Positions 46,642-55,431 of a DNA stretch of 64,000 nt are shown piece after piece (the first letter of the stretch is position 1; the number at the start of each line of letters is the position of its first letter). Origin of the DNA: an uncultured Thalassotalea sp. Lineage in GTDB: Bacteria > Pseudomonadota > Gammaproteobacteria > Enterobacterales > Alteromonadaceae. The stretch lies in contig CANLNK010000008.1 in assembly GCA_947492575.1 (NCBI GenBank), positions 1-64,000 on the forward strand, written 5' to 3'. A program made the translations under genes and the position numbers. Under the pieces are notes generated by a model. That model was given only the letters and a program-made list of their open reading frames with translations, was not told where the DNA came from and did no database searches.

Positions 46642-47889
46642 TTATCGGGACTGCTTGTAAGCCAGTGCAGCTGAAGGTATCGCGGCAATTAAGGCGCAAA
46701 CAAAGACAATGCCAATAACTTCTATATTGCTTATCGACAGCAAGTTGGCATCTATGGTGAGGCCATATTCGTTAAGCAACCAAGGTTTAAGTAACCACAA
46801 GCCACCGCTAATGATGAGTATTGCCGATATCGCGCTAACGAAGGTAATGAGTAATGCTTCGAGCTCAATTAACCAGTAGATGAACAAAGGCGATGCACCA
46901 ATAATTCGCATAAGTCTTAATTCTTGTGTTCGCTCACGCATTGAAGACAGTAGCATTGCGCTCAGTCCCAGAAGAGCAGAAATAACCACGAGTACGGAAA
47001 TCACGGCTAGTGTGCTTTCAACTACACTCATTGTTTGCCAAAGTTCAGAGAGCGCAACTCCGGGTAAAATCGCCATCAATGGTTCTCTTTTATTAGTGTT
47101 TATTTTGCGCTGTAGAGAAAACACTCTCACTTTAGATTTAAGTCCAAGCATCATCGCTGTAATTGCGCTTGGGCTTACGCCATATTGTTGAAATATTTCG
47201 GTATTAGACAACGACACATCAGCAAGTTTACCTTTAATGGCATTGAGTTTTGCGGGCGATAAATGAATTGCTTCTAACCCTTCGACGCTGATGTGCACAG
47301 TTTGATCTATTGGCGTCCCGGTTGGTGACAAAATACCGACAATTTTGAATGCTGCATGGTCATGATGTGTAAAGCTAGTTGATCCAACGCCATGAGATAA
47401 GGTTATCTCATCACCTATCTGGTAGTTCAGTGATGCCGCAACTTTAGCTCCGAGGACAACTTCGAAAATTCGCTCGAAGGCTTGGCCTTTATTGAACGTT
47501 AACGATTGCCTATTACCGTAACTAAAGTGGGTGAAGTAGTCGTTGTTTGTGCCAAGTACGCGATAGCCTCGGTGAGAATCCCCCAATGCAATGGGAAACG
47601 CCCAACTGACAGCATTATCACTGGCGATATTTTGGTAAGAGCGCCAACTAAAATTATCGGTAGGGTTGCCCAGTCGAAATACAGAATAAAGCAGTAAATT
47701 TAAACTGCCTGTTCTGGCACCAACAATTAGATCTACACCAGAAACACTGTTATCAAAACTTTTCTTTGCTTGCTCTCTAGTGTGTTCAACCCCCAACATC
47801 ACCACAATACTAACGGTCATAGCGAAAATCGTTAGTAATACAGAGGGTTTGCGGTTGAGTAAACTCTTATATGCTAAACGTAAAAACAT
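46642..47889 (-). CDS. FtsX/MacB-type ABC transporter permease
   Basis: A 415-residue permease with one N-terminal membrane helix (about residues 17-37), a large periplasmic domain and three C-terminal helices, the MacB/LolC-FtsX layout. It starts MFLRLAYKSLLNRKPSVLLTIFAM. The ATPase gene ends 7 bp upstream. In the zinc context (Zur box 48643-48655, DUF3299 gene divergent, DUF2796 gene 10 kb away) it most resembles the permease of the Zrg zinc-acquisition system of Vibrio cholerae; that is inference by family and context. Confidence 0.85.
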   Translation of the reverse strand: MFLRLAYKSLLNRKPSVLLTIFAMTVSIVVMLGVEHTREQAKKSFDNSVSGVDLIVGARTGSLNLLLYSVFRLGNPTDNFSWRSYQNIASDNAVSWAFPIALGDSHRGYRVLGTNNDYFTHFSYGNRQSLTFNKGQAFERIFEVVLGAKVAASLNYQIGDEITLSHGVGSTSFTHHDHAAFKIVGILSPTGTPIDQTVHISVEGLEAIHLSPAKLNAIKGKLADVSLSNTEIFQQYGVSPSAITAMMLGLKSKVRVFSLQRKINTNKREPLMAILPGVALSELWQTMSVVESTLAVISVLVVISALLGLSAMLLSSMRERTQELRLMRIIGASPLFIYWLIELEALLITFVSAISAILIISGGLWLLKPWLLNEYGLTIDANLLSISNIEVIGIVFVCALIAAIPSAALAYKQSR

Positions 47890-47895
47890 CGTAGT

Positions 47896-48618
47896 CTACA
47901 CCTTGCCTTTACTCGCGCGATTAATGTCGGTGAGCGACTGCACGTTATTGAAATAGGACTGTAGTTGATTGTCATGACTGACAAAAATAAGGCTGGCACC
48001 GGTTTCATCGCAGAGCTCTGTTAATTGCGTCATAAAGCTATTTACACTGGTTTGATCGAGCGCTGACGTTGGCTCATCAGCGATAATAAGTTTAGGTTTA
48101 TTAATAAATGCTCGGGCAATACCGACCCGCTGCTGTTGACCGACACTCAGCTGACTAGCAGGCTTTTGCCAATCTTTTTCTTGAATACCTAAACGCTCAA
48201 GCAACTCGCACATATCCGCGGTTGAGCTTTTATTATGCCTACTTGTGTTGTTATTACTCAGTTTACTCCTACCAATGTTAGCGCGGCCAAAATGATGTGC
48301 TAGTTCGATGTTTTCTATCGCGCTAAGGTAGTGAATAAGGTTAAATTGCTGGAAAATATAGCCCATGTTGTGTGCTCTAAATTTATCTCGAGCACTGTTA
48401 CTCATTTGATCGATACGTTCGTTCAATACAGTCACACTGCCTGTATTAGGTTTAATTAGCCCTCCAATAATATTGAGGAGGGTGGTTTTCCCCGCCCCCG
48501 ATACGCCGTAAACAAAGCACTTTTCTTTTTCATCAACCGACCAGTGGTTAATGTCGAGAATATTGGAGTTTGAGGATTTGCTGTACGCAAATTTTACGTC
48601 TTCAAGGACAACAGACAT
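47896..48618 (-). CDS. ABC transporter ATP-binding protein (LolD/MacB type)
   Basis: A 240-residue ATPase with Walker A GVSGAGKTT, signature LSVGQQQRVGIARAF, Walker B LIIADEPTSALD and H-loop IFVSHDNQL. A short Ser/Asn-rich insert sits in the helical part (LSNNNTSRHNKSSTAD), unusual for this group. ATG 48618 is the better start; the TTG at 48624 adds only two residues. It is the first gene of the ABC unit, with a candidate Zur operator 25 bp upstream. Partner permease is next. Confidence 0.88.
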   Translation of the reverse strand: MSVVLEDVKFAYSKSSNSNILDINHWSVDEKEKCFVYGVSGAGKTTLLNIIGGLIKPNTGSVTVLNERIDQMSNSARDKFRAHNMGYIFQQFNLIHYLSAIENIELAHHFGRANIGRSKLSNNNTSRHNKSSTADMCELLERLGIQEKDWQKPASQLSVGQQQRVGIARAFINKPKLIIADEPTSALDQTSVNSFMTQLTELCDETGASLIFVSHDNQLQSYFNNVQSLTDINRASKGKV

Positions 48619-48642
48619 AAGCAAAAGTTATTGAAAGTGAAA

Positions 48643-48655
48643 GTGATAATATAAC
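48643..48655. promoter_or_regulatory. candidate Zur box upstream of the ABC transporter genes
   Basis: GTGATAATATAAC matches the Zur operator core GTTATAATATAAC at 12 of 13 positions. It lies 25 bp before the ATPase start. A zur gene is 8.3 kb away. The DUF3299 gene on the other side starts 276 bp away and might share it. Confidence 0.65.
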
Positions 48656-48882
48656 GCTAAGACTTGCATGAGTAAAAGGGCTTGAATACGTTTTATCGAG
48701 AATTACATCTTGTCTATCGATAAATTCATCGCATTTAATTAATTTCTAGCTTATTGTGTCTGTTAAATTCATTGTTATTAAGTAACGTTATTTAAGTGCG
48801 CGCGGTATTGAATAACTGCTATGTGGGCTAGCCCTTTTCAAGAAAAGAGTTTTAATGAAGAGTACGAGCACATAGCAAGACC

Positions 48883-48934
48883 AAAGAGTTTGGCCAAACA
48901 GTACAAGCAAAGAGTATGAGTAAAGAGTAAATGT
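48883..48934. repeat. 13-bp degenerate tandem repeat across the DUF3299 start
   Basis: AAAGAGTTTGGCC, AAACAGTACAAGC, AAAGAGTATGAGT and AAAGAGTAAATGT are four adjacent 13-bp units. The DUF3299 start codon (48931) lies in the last one, so the array forms its translation initiation region. Confidence 0.75.
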
Positions 48935-49692
48935 GGTTTAAATCGAACATAAATAGAGTGCTATTGAGTGTTACCTTGCTAGCGATTGCAGCAGGGTGCA
49001 GTGACAAGGACAGTGCAGCTGCAAACACAAAAACTGAGGTAAGTGCAGAGCTTAGTGAAAGCAATACTCAAACAGAAAATGAATTACCACCAATAACCGT
49101 TGTAAAGCGAGATACCCCAATAGAAGGCCACGATACGATTGAGTGGACAGATTTAATACCAGCAGAAACATTGGAGATATTGCTTAATCCTCCAGAGTAT
49201 ATATACGACATCGTCGATGGCTCTGAAGAAGATATGATCGATAGCAACCTGCAAGCTACTCGCCAGCAGAACTTTGAAAATAGCGGGATGTCTGAAGAGT
49301 TAGCTGTGGAATTAGCTAAGCAAATGTCTACTGAGGTTAGTGAGAGCCAATTAGCTTACGAGCGAGCGCTTAATTCTACTGACATCGTTCCTGAAATGGA
49401 TAAAAAGCCTGTGCGCGTGCCAGGGTTTGTTGTACCCGTTGTATTTAACGATAAGCAAGTTATTACAGGGTTCTTCTTGGTGCCTTATTTCGGTGCGTGT
49501 ATTCATTCACCACCGCCACCGCCTAACCAAATTATCTACGTAGAAACAGAGCAAGGTTTTGTGCTTGACGCACTTTATGATCCAGTATGGGTGTCTGGTA
49601 CGTTAACGGCTGAAATGTTTGAAGACCCACTAGCTACTTCTGCCTATACGATGTCGATGGCAGATATTGAGCTGTACTATGAGCCAATGTAG
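48931..49692 (+). CDS. DUF3299 family lipoprotein
   Basis: A 253-residue predicted lipoprotein with lipobox AIAAGC (Cys23), an acidic spacer and a DUF3299 domain. The family signature is KPVRVPGFVVPVVF, then PYFGACIHSPPPPPNQIIYV and DPVWVSGTL. DUF3299 proteins are often encoded with FtsX-type ABC transporters and linked to metal uptake; here the transporter is divergent and a Zur box lies between. I infer a role as an extracytoplasmic part of the zinc transporter. A 14-bp duplication spans its stop. Confidence 0.85.
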   Translation: MWFKSNINRVLLSVTLLAIAAGCSDKDSAAANTKTEVSAELSESNTQTENELPPITVVKRDTPIEGHDTIEWTDLIPAETLEILLNPPEYIYDIVDGSEEDMIDSNLQATRQQNFENSGMSEELAVELAKQMSTEVSESQLAYERALNSTDIVPEMDKKPVRVPGFVVPVVFNDKQVITGFFLVPYFGACIHSPPPPPNQIIYVETEQGFVLDALYDPVWVSGTLTAEMFEDPLATSAYTMSMADIELYYEPM

Positions 49693-49708
49693 TCGAGCCA
49701 ATGTAGTC
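49681..49708. repeat. perfect 14-bp tandem duplication across the DUF3299 stop
   Basis: GAGCCAATGTAGTC occurs twice back to back (49681-49694, 49695-49708). The first copy contains the last codons (Glu-Pro-Met) and TAG stop of the DUF3299 gene. Confidence 0.85.
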
Positions 49709-50049
49709 AAGGTAGCTAGCTAAACTACCAATAGCAGAACGCTGTTAACTTGTTAATTTTATGTGAATTTAAAGGGTGTTGGACGTTTTTGTTTTTAGCA
49801 TGAGAAACACTGCTATAGTTAATCATCACCAATAGATTTTCATCGATGCAGATTTGTACTTTGGTAGTACAACGTACATTTTATGCAATTCATCGAAAAA
49901 TGTGATCGAGATGAGGCGGAGATAAGGTATATCGTAGAGTTTTAAAATTATTTACTTCTGAACTCATGTTTCTTTAACACAACACACTTGTTGAACCGTG
50001 GAGTTAATCTGTGGAATTAATGTGTTAACAGAGATTTGAAAGGGATCCG
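49693..50049. other. gap before the RND operon
   Basis: A 357-bp gap that must hold the RND promoter. It starts with the 14-bp duplication and includes a dyad at 49854-49872, both listed separately. No regulator gene (TetR, MarR) is adjacent to the RND pump. I see no ORF. Confidence 0.5.
49854..49872. promoter_or_regulatory. palindromic operator candidate upstream of the RND genes
   Basis: TTGTACT (49854-49860) and AGTACAA (49866-49872) are perfect 7-bp inverted copies with a 5-nt spacer, about 180 bp before the adaptor start. The form fits a TetR-like dimer site, but no such regulator is in the window. Confidence 0.4.
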
Positions 50050-51078
50050 ATGAAAAGACTAATTTTTTTAGCAATAGCATTCTCCTTGCTGTCGACATCA
50101 ACCAGCGCTAATGAACGTAAGCGACCGCCGTCCAACGTCATTATCGAAGACTTATCTTTCCAACCTATTCAAGTGACCATTGAAACTGTCGGTACGGCAG
50201 AAGCTCAAAAGTCGGTAAGTCTATATCCAGCAGCTGCAGATCGTGTGACTAAAGTAACTTTCAAACCCGGTGATTTCGTTGAGCAGGGTACAGTATTATT
50301 AGAACTTGATGCTCGCCGTCAGATTGCAGCACTGAAGAGAGCTGAAATAGAGCTTGCTGACAACCAACGTGATGTCGAACGTTTAACGAAAAGTAAAGCT
50401 AATGGCGCAGTAACTGAATCTGAATTAGACGAAGCTAAAGCCTTGCTTGATCTTGCCGAAGTCGCTGTTGCAGAAGCACAAGCTGATTTGGATGATAGAA
50501 AAGTACTCGCGCCATTTAGCGGCTATGTCGGCCTGACTGAGGTTGAAGTGGGCGACCGAATCAATCAATCCTCGATGATCACAACCATCGATGACAGAAA
50601 CCAGCTTTTCATTAACTTTTCAGTCCCTGAATCGTCATATAACTTAGTGGGTGAGAGTACCAAAGTTACCGTTCAGCCATGGAATAGCAGAGGTGACGTA
50701 TTCAACGCCTCGCTAGCGCAACTGGATAGCCGAATTGATGAACAAAACCGTACACTAAAAGTACGTGCCGTGCTGAATAACAGTGATGACCAATTCCGCC
50801 CAGGACTAAGCTTCAAAGTTAGCTTAAGCGCTGCTGGCACGGTTTATCCTGTAGTACCTGAAGCGGCATTAGCATGGGGCGCAACTGGTTCATACATTTG
50901 GCTCGCTAAAGACGGAAAAGCCGTCAAAAAGCCAGTCCTGATTAAGCAACGTCTTCGCGGTTCCATTTTGGTAGAAGGTGAATTAAACGAAGGTGATGTG
51001 CTAATTGTTGAAGGCATTCAACGCTTGCGTGAAGGCGCAGCCGTGGCACCTACCAGTATGCTTGCCAGCAAGGAATAA
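50050..51078 (+). CDS. RND efflux periplasmic adaptor (membrane fusion) protein
   Basis: A 342-residue adaptor of a tripartite efflux pump. It has a signal peptide (cleaved near TSA), a lipoyl/biotinyl half-motif SLYPAAADRVTKVTFKPGDFVEQG, a helical hairpin (about residues 95-145), the second lipoyl half LAPFSGYVGLTEVEVGDRI and a C-terminal beta-barrel region. The inner-membrane pump gene begins 14 bp downstream. No outer-membrane factor is encoded, so a TolC-type channel must come from elsewhere. Confidence 0.93.
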   Translation: MKRLIFLAIAFSLLSTSTSANERKRPPSNVIIEDLSFQPIQVTIETVGTAEAQKSVSLYPAAADRVTKVTFKPGDFVEQGTVLLELDARRQIAALKRAEIELADNQRDVERLTKSKANGAVTESELDEAKALLDLAEVAVAEAQADLDDRKVLAPFSGYVGLTEVEVGDRINQSSMITTIDDRNQLFINFSVPESSYNLVGESTKVTVQPWNSRGDVFNASLAQLDSRIDEQNRTLKVRAVLNNSDDQFRPGLSFKVSLSAAGTVYPVVPEAALAWGATGSYIWLAKDGKAVKKPVLIKQRLRGSILVEGELNEGDVLIVEGIQRLREGAAVAPTSMLASKE

Positions 51079-51092
51079 ATTGAGGACAACAT

Positions 51093-54000
51093 ATGCTTAA
51101 TTTATTTCAAAATAGAGACGACTTACCTTCACTGTCTGTCAGGCGCCCAGTTACGATTATCGTACTCAATATTCTTATTATCATTGCTGGCTTATCAGCC
51201 ATATTGGGGTTAGAAGTTCGTGAATTACCTGATGTTGATAGACCTATTGTCAGTGTTCGCGCAAACTTCCCAGGCGGTGCGCCAGAAACGGTTGATAACG
51301 AAGTTACACGTCGAATTGAAGCGGCCGCAGCACGGGTAAGTGGCGTTAAGTCTATTCGTGCGCAAAGTGAAGAAGGCTTTTCTCGCGTTGTCGTAGAGTT
51401 TAGACCGGGGATTAACCTTGAAGATGCAGCTAACGAGATGCGAGAGTCTGTTAGCCGCGTTCAACGTCAATTGCCGGAAGAAGTAGAGCAGCTGTCTATC
51501 GTAAAAGCCGATAATGACTCTCAAGATGTAATTAGTTTGGCTATTGCTAGTGAAAAGTTTGATATGGAAACCGTTGCAGAAATTGTCGAGCGTGATATTT
51601 CTCCTCTGTTCTTATCCATTCCTGGTGTAGCTGATGTTCGCCTTAACGGGGAACGTCAACGGGTGCTAAGAGTCATTGTTGACCCAATGCGACTGGCCAG
51701 CTTTGGATTATCCTTTAGTGATGTATCAACAGCGCTGCGAACAGCTCCCTTTGATGTACCTGCAGGTAGCTTGCGCTCAACCGATCATCAAGTCATCGTT
51801 CGTGCCGATGCTACTTCAATAACGGCAGCTGAAATCGAGAAAATCATTGTCGAAGGTGATACTCGTATTGGTGACGTAGCTACGGTGTATTTCGGACCTG
51901 CAGATGCCAACAGTTTTGTTCGGTTAAATGGTAAACCCGTTATTGGACTGGGCGTGCTGCGTCAAGCAAGCTCTAACACAATTGAAATATCTGACCAAGC
52001 ACTTGCCATGATTGACGAGCTGGAAGCTCGTTTCCCTGAACTTGAAATCTTCGTGACATCAGACGATGCGCAGTTTATTCGAAGTTCAGTCGAAGAAGTG
52101 ATTAAGTCGCTTGGGTACACTATTTTGTTGGTTGTTGTTACCTTATGGCTGTTCTTAGGTAGCTGGAAGGCTACGTTGGTACCAGCACTGTCAATTCCTG
52201 TTTCCTTGATTGGTGTGCTAGCGATCATGTGGTCGCTTGGTTTCTCAATTAATATTCTTACTTTGCTCGCGCTGGTGCTAGCAACAGGTCTTATCGTTGA
52301 TGACGCTATCGTTGTCTCTGAGAACGTGCAACGTCACAAAACATTGGGCGTTAAATCACGCGCTGCGGCGGTGGTAGGCTCGCGAGAAGTATTCTTTGCG
52401 GTAATAGCGACAACCGCTGTTTTGGTTGCCGTGTTTGTACCTATCGCATTTTTACCGTCAACAGCAGGTAAGCTATTTAGAGAATTTGGCGGCGTGTTGG
52501 CAGGTGCGGTCATCATTTCATCATTTGTTGCATTAACTTTAGTCCCTGCGTTAAAAGCGCGCATTATGAGTACGCCAAAAGAGAAAGCCACATCGAAGTC
52601 GCGTAACTTTGGCAATGCAGTGATTAATGGTTACGAACGTTCGTTAAAGTTCTGTATCAAATATGGGTGGCTTATCTTGTTGCTTTCAATCGCTACCGCT
52701 GGCGCTGCAAGCTTGGTCTACAACAGTGTAGATAAAGAGCTATTGCCATCTGAAGACAGAGGCACAATCCGTATCTTTGCTCGAGGTCCTGATGGAGTAG
52801 GTATATCTTTTATGGACCGACAAGCTGAAGCGATGGAAGACATTTTGTTGCCGTACGCTGAGCTTGGTGATATTGATTCTGTGCGCACCGTCGTTGGTCA
52901 GTGGGACCCGAATATTGTCTTCATGACAGTAAACCTTAAAGATTGGGATGATCGCGAAAATAGCCAGCAGAAAATCATTAGTGAAATTCGTCCTAAGTTG
53001 GCTGCGATTCCGGGTGCGCCAGCACGAGCGTTTGGCGCGAATAGTCTTAACTTACGTGGTCAAGGCGGTGGCCTTGAACTAGCGATTACGGGCAATAATT
53101 ACGATGATATTTTCGCGGTTACGCAGTCATTTACTGAGAAAGTAGAAGCTGAATATCCTGAATTTGGTCAGCCGAGAATTTCTTATCAGCCGACCCAGCC
53201 GCAAATGCGCGTGCACATCGACCGAAATCGAGCTGAAGAGCTTGGAGTACCGTTTAGCGATATCAATCAAACCTTGCGCGCTGCCATTGGTGGTGATGAC
53301 TTAACTGACTTAAACGTCGGTGACCGAGCTATTCCTGTGATTTTACAATCATCGTACAAAGACTCAGCGAACCCGTCTGATTTAACGAATCTTTATGTCG
53401 CTGCAGAAAATGGTGACTTAGTGTCGTTGTCTTCTATTGCTTATATCACAGAAGAAGGTGTTGCCGCTGAATTAGAGCGTCATGCACAGAGAAGGGCAAT
53501 TGAAGTCGATTTAGAACTGCCAGAGGAAATGCCAATGGCTGAGGCAGTTGGTATTTTGCGAGAGCTTGCGCGCGAACATTTACCAAACGGCTATGGTCTG
53601 GTACTGCTTGGTGAAGCGCGTACCTACCAAGAAACCGATCAACAAGTGACAATGACTTATTTAGTTGCGTTCCTAATAGTACTATTGGTTCTGGCTGCAC
53701 AGTTTGAAAGTGCGACAAGTGCGCTTGTAGTTATGTTAACCGTTCCATTTGGTATTGCAGCGGCGATATTTGCGGTGGCGATCACAGGTACAACTATCAA
53801 TATTTACTCACAAATTGGTCTAGTAATGCTGATTGGCTTGCTGGCGAAAAACTCGATTCTATTAGTGGAATTCGCCGACCAGTTGCGTGATCGTGGCGTA
53901 GAAATAAAAGAAGCAATCATCGAAGCTGGTAAGGTGCGTTTAAGACCGATTATGATGACGTTGTTATCAACGGTATTAGGTGGCTTGCCGCTAATCTTAT

Positions 54001-54194
54001 CTACTGGTGCTGGCGCAGAGGCAAGAAATGCAATCGGTTGGGTTGTGTTTGGTGGATTGGGTATTGCTGTAGTCTTTACCTTGTTCTTAACGCCTGTGCT
54101 TTATGTGTGGTTAGCGCGTTTTGCTAAGCCAAGAGCAGACCAAGAGAAGATATTAGTTGATGAGCTTTCAAAGGCACAATCTTCAGCTCAGTAG
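51093..54194 (+). CDS. RND family multidrug efflux permease (HAE1 type)
   Basis: A 1033-residue inner-membrane proton-driven exporter with twelve helices and two large periplasmic loops, the AcrB/MexF layout. The N-terminus SVRRPVTIIVLNILIIIAG and the transmembrane proton-relay Asp pair in LATGLIVDDAIVVSEN (helix 4) are visible, then GLLAKNSILLVEFA in helix 10-11 and TPVLYVWLARF at the end. Motifs point to the drug/organic group and not the heavy-metal (CusA) group. It lies between two zinc loci without sharing their direction or box. Confidence 0.95.
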   Translation: MLNLFQNRDDLPSLSVRRPVTIIVLNILIIIAGLSAILGLEVRELPDVDRPIVSVRANFPGGAPETVDNEVTRRIEAAAARVSGVKSIRAQSEEGFSRVVVEFRPGINLEDAANEMRESVSRVQRQLPEEVEQLSIVKADNDSQDVISLAIASEKFDMETVAEIVERDISPLFLSIPGVADVRLNGERQRVLRVIVDPMRLASFGLSFSDVSTALRTAPFDVPAGSLRSTDHQVIVRADATSITAAEIEKIIVEGDTRIGDVATVYFGPADANSFVRLNGKPVIGLGVLRQASSNTIEISDQALAMIDELEARFPELEIFVTSDDAQFIRSSVEEVIKSLGYTILLVVVTLWLFLGSWKATLVPALSIPVSLIGVLAIMWSLGFSINILTLLALVLATGLIVDDAIVVSENVQRHKTLGVKSRAAAVVGSREVFFAVIATTAVLVAVFVPIAFLPSTAGKLFREFGGVLAGAVIISSFVALTLVPALKARIMSTPKEKATSKSRNFGNAVINGYERSLKFCIKYGWLILLLSIATAGAASLVYNSVDKELLPSEDRGTIRIFARGPDGVGISFMDRQAEAMEDILLPYAELGDIDSVRTVVGQWDPNIVFMTVNLKDWDDRENSQQKIISEIRPKLAAIPGAPARAFGANSLNLRGQGGGLELAITGNNYDDIFAVTQSFTEKVEAEYPEFGQPRISYQPTQPQMRVHIDRNRAEELGVPFSDINQTLRAAIGGDDLTDLNVGDRAIPVILQSSYKDSANPSDLTNLYVAAENGDLVSLSSIAYITEEGVAAELERHAQRRAIEVDLELPEEMPMAEAVGILRELAREHLPNGYGLVLLGEARTYQETDQQVTMTYLVAFLIVLLVLAAQFESATSALVVMLTVPFGIAAAIFAVAITGTTINIYSQIGLVMLIGLLAKNSILLVEFADQLRDRGVEIKEAIIEAGKVRLRPIMMTLLSTVLGGLPLILSTGAGAEARNAIGWVVFGGLGIAVVFTLFLTPVLYVWLARFAKPRADQEKILVDELSKAQSSAQ

Positions 54195-54231
54195 GCATTG
54201 GTGCTAACTCAAACTAGTTAAGCATTTATCA

Positions 54232-54263
54232 AAAAAAGGCGTCACATAGTGACGCCTTTTTTA
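54232..54263 (+). terminator. rho-independent terminator of the RND operon
   Basis: GGCGTCAC (54239-54246) pairs with GTGACGCC (54250-54257), extended by an A-run and a T-run, loop ATA. It follows the permease stop by 37 bp. It may also end the leftward GTPase transcript. Confidence 0.94.
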
Positions 54264-54272
54264 TCAATTACT

Positions 54273-54298
54273 TTGATGACTTGTTTTGACGACTTGAT
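54273..54298. repeat. 13-bp tandem repeat (two copies)
   Basis: TTTGATGACTTGT and TTTGACGACTTGA are adjacent imperfect copies in the gap between the RND terminator and the GTPase stop. Confidence 0.6.
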
Positions 54299-54306
54299 TT
54301 GATTAA

Positions 54307-55383
54307 CTACGCGAGCGTGTTTAACAGCTGCTGTTCCCAATTATCGTCTATTTCAGTCGCGATAATCTCAATACGACTCTCTAGGCACTCATCCAAAGCG
54401 TATTCTTGCAGCCCATCATCAGTGGCGTTGTAGCCAAAGATACCATCAGCGGTGATAAAGACGGCTTTCAAGCGTTCAGCATTAATCGACAGTAACAAGG
54501 TGAGCAGTGTATGTCGGTCAAAAACCTTGTCCGGCGAGAATCGCCAACCAGCGCTTTTAAACCCCTCTCCTTGATTCATTGCTTTGAGATAACCTGTTTC
54601 CGATAATTCTTGTTCACTGGCCAATGGGCGAATTTGTTCGTCATGGTGATGGTCGTGCTCATGGTCATGATGATGTGAGTGACTGTGTTCCTGGTCATGA
54701 TCTTTGTGAGCATGCTTGGAGTGTTCTGCCTTTTCAGCATTAAAACCAGCATTACCCTCAAGCCACGCAAATGATAGTTGCCCATGTGTCGTCGCATGCA
54801 ACGCGTTTTCTGCTATATGACGTTGCGCCAAAAATTGTTCGAGTAATTGCTGTTCGTTACCTTCATAAAGATCGGTTTTATTGGCAACAATCACATCTGC
54901 AACAGCGAGTTGTTGGACAAAGGTTTCATGCTGGCGATACTTATCGTCATTAAGTTTACGCGCATCAATAAGTGTGACAGTCTTTTGGAGATCTAATACC
55001 TCCTGATAGTAGTTGTTAGTAAGAAGTTCTAACACTTCAACAGGGTGCCCTAAGCCTGTCGGCTCAATTAACAGACGGTCAGGCTTGGCATGTGATAACA
55101 ACTGATTCAACGCTATTTGCATAGGTAAGCCCGACGCACAACACATGCAGCCTCCTGGGACTTCTCGCACGAAAACCTGTGCATCTGACGAGTCGCCCGA
55201 AAATAAGCTGCCGTCAACGCCAATCTCGCCAAATTCATTAACGAGAATCGCCCAGCGTTCGTTTTCCGGCTTGTGCTTAAGCAAATGCAATATTGCCGAG
55301 GTTTTACCGACACCTAAAAAGCCGGTGATGATATTGGTTGGTACACCAATAATTTTATTGTCTGTCATTTTATTTATGTTCAT
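54307..55383 (-). CDS. COG0523 G3E-family zinc-chaperone-type GTPase
   Basis: A 358-residue CobW/ZigA-like GTPase. Walker A is GFLGVGKTSA (residues 21-30), the metal-binding CxCC is GGCMCC (Cys79, 81, 82), and the base motif is NKTD (168-171). A His-rich insert runs from about 221 to 247 (HSKHAHKDHDQEHSHSHHHD). A CobW C-terminal domain follows. COG0523 members in Zur regulons supply zinc to key enzymes under starvation. The dihydroorotase gene lies 48 bp upstream in the same direction, so they are likely one unit. GGGAG precedes ATG 55383. Confidence 0.93.
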   Translation of the reverse strand: MNINKMTDNKIIGVPTNIITGFLGVGKTSAILHLLKHKPENERWAILVNEFGEIGVDGSLFSGDSSDAQVFVREVPGGCMCCASGLPMQIALNQLLSHAKPDRLLIEPTGLGHPVEVLELLTNNYYQEVLDLQKTVTLIDARKLNDDKYRQHETFVQQLAVADVIVANKTDLYEGNEQQLLEQFLAQRHIAENALHATTHGQLSFAWLEGNAGFNAEKAEHSKHAHKDHDQEHSHSHHHDHEHDHHHDEQIRPLASEQELSETGYLKAMNQGEGFKSAGWRFSPDKVFDRHTLLTLLLSINAERLKAVFITADGIFGYNATDDGLQEYALDECLESRIEIIATEIDDNWEQQLLNTLA

Positions 55384-55431
55384 TTCAAGAGGCTCCCACG
55401 AAGGGTTACCTCATGAATAATTCCGTTGAGT

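Noticed and set aside
51093-54194. RND permease as a zinc or heavy-metal exporter of the zinc cluster
   Set aside because: Motifs fit the HAE1 drug/organic group, it lies on the opposite strand to most zinc genes, and no Zur box precedes it.
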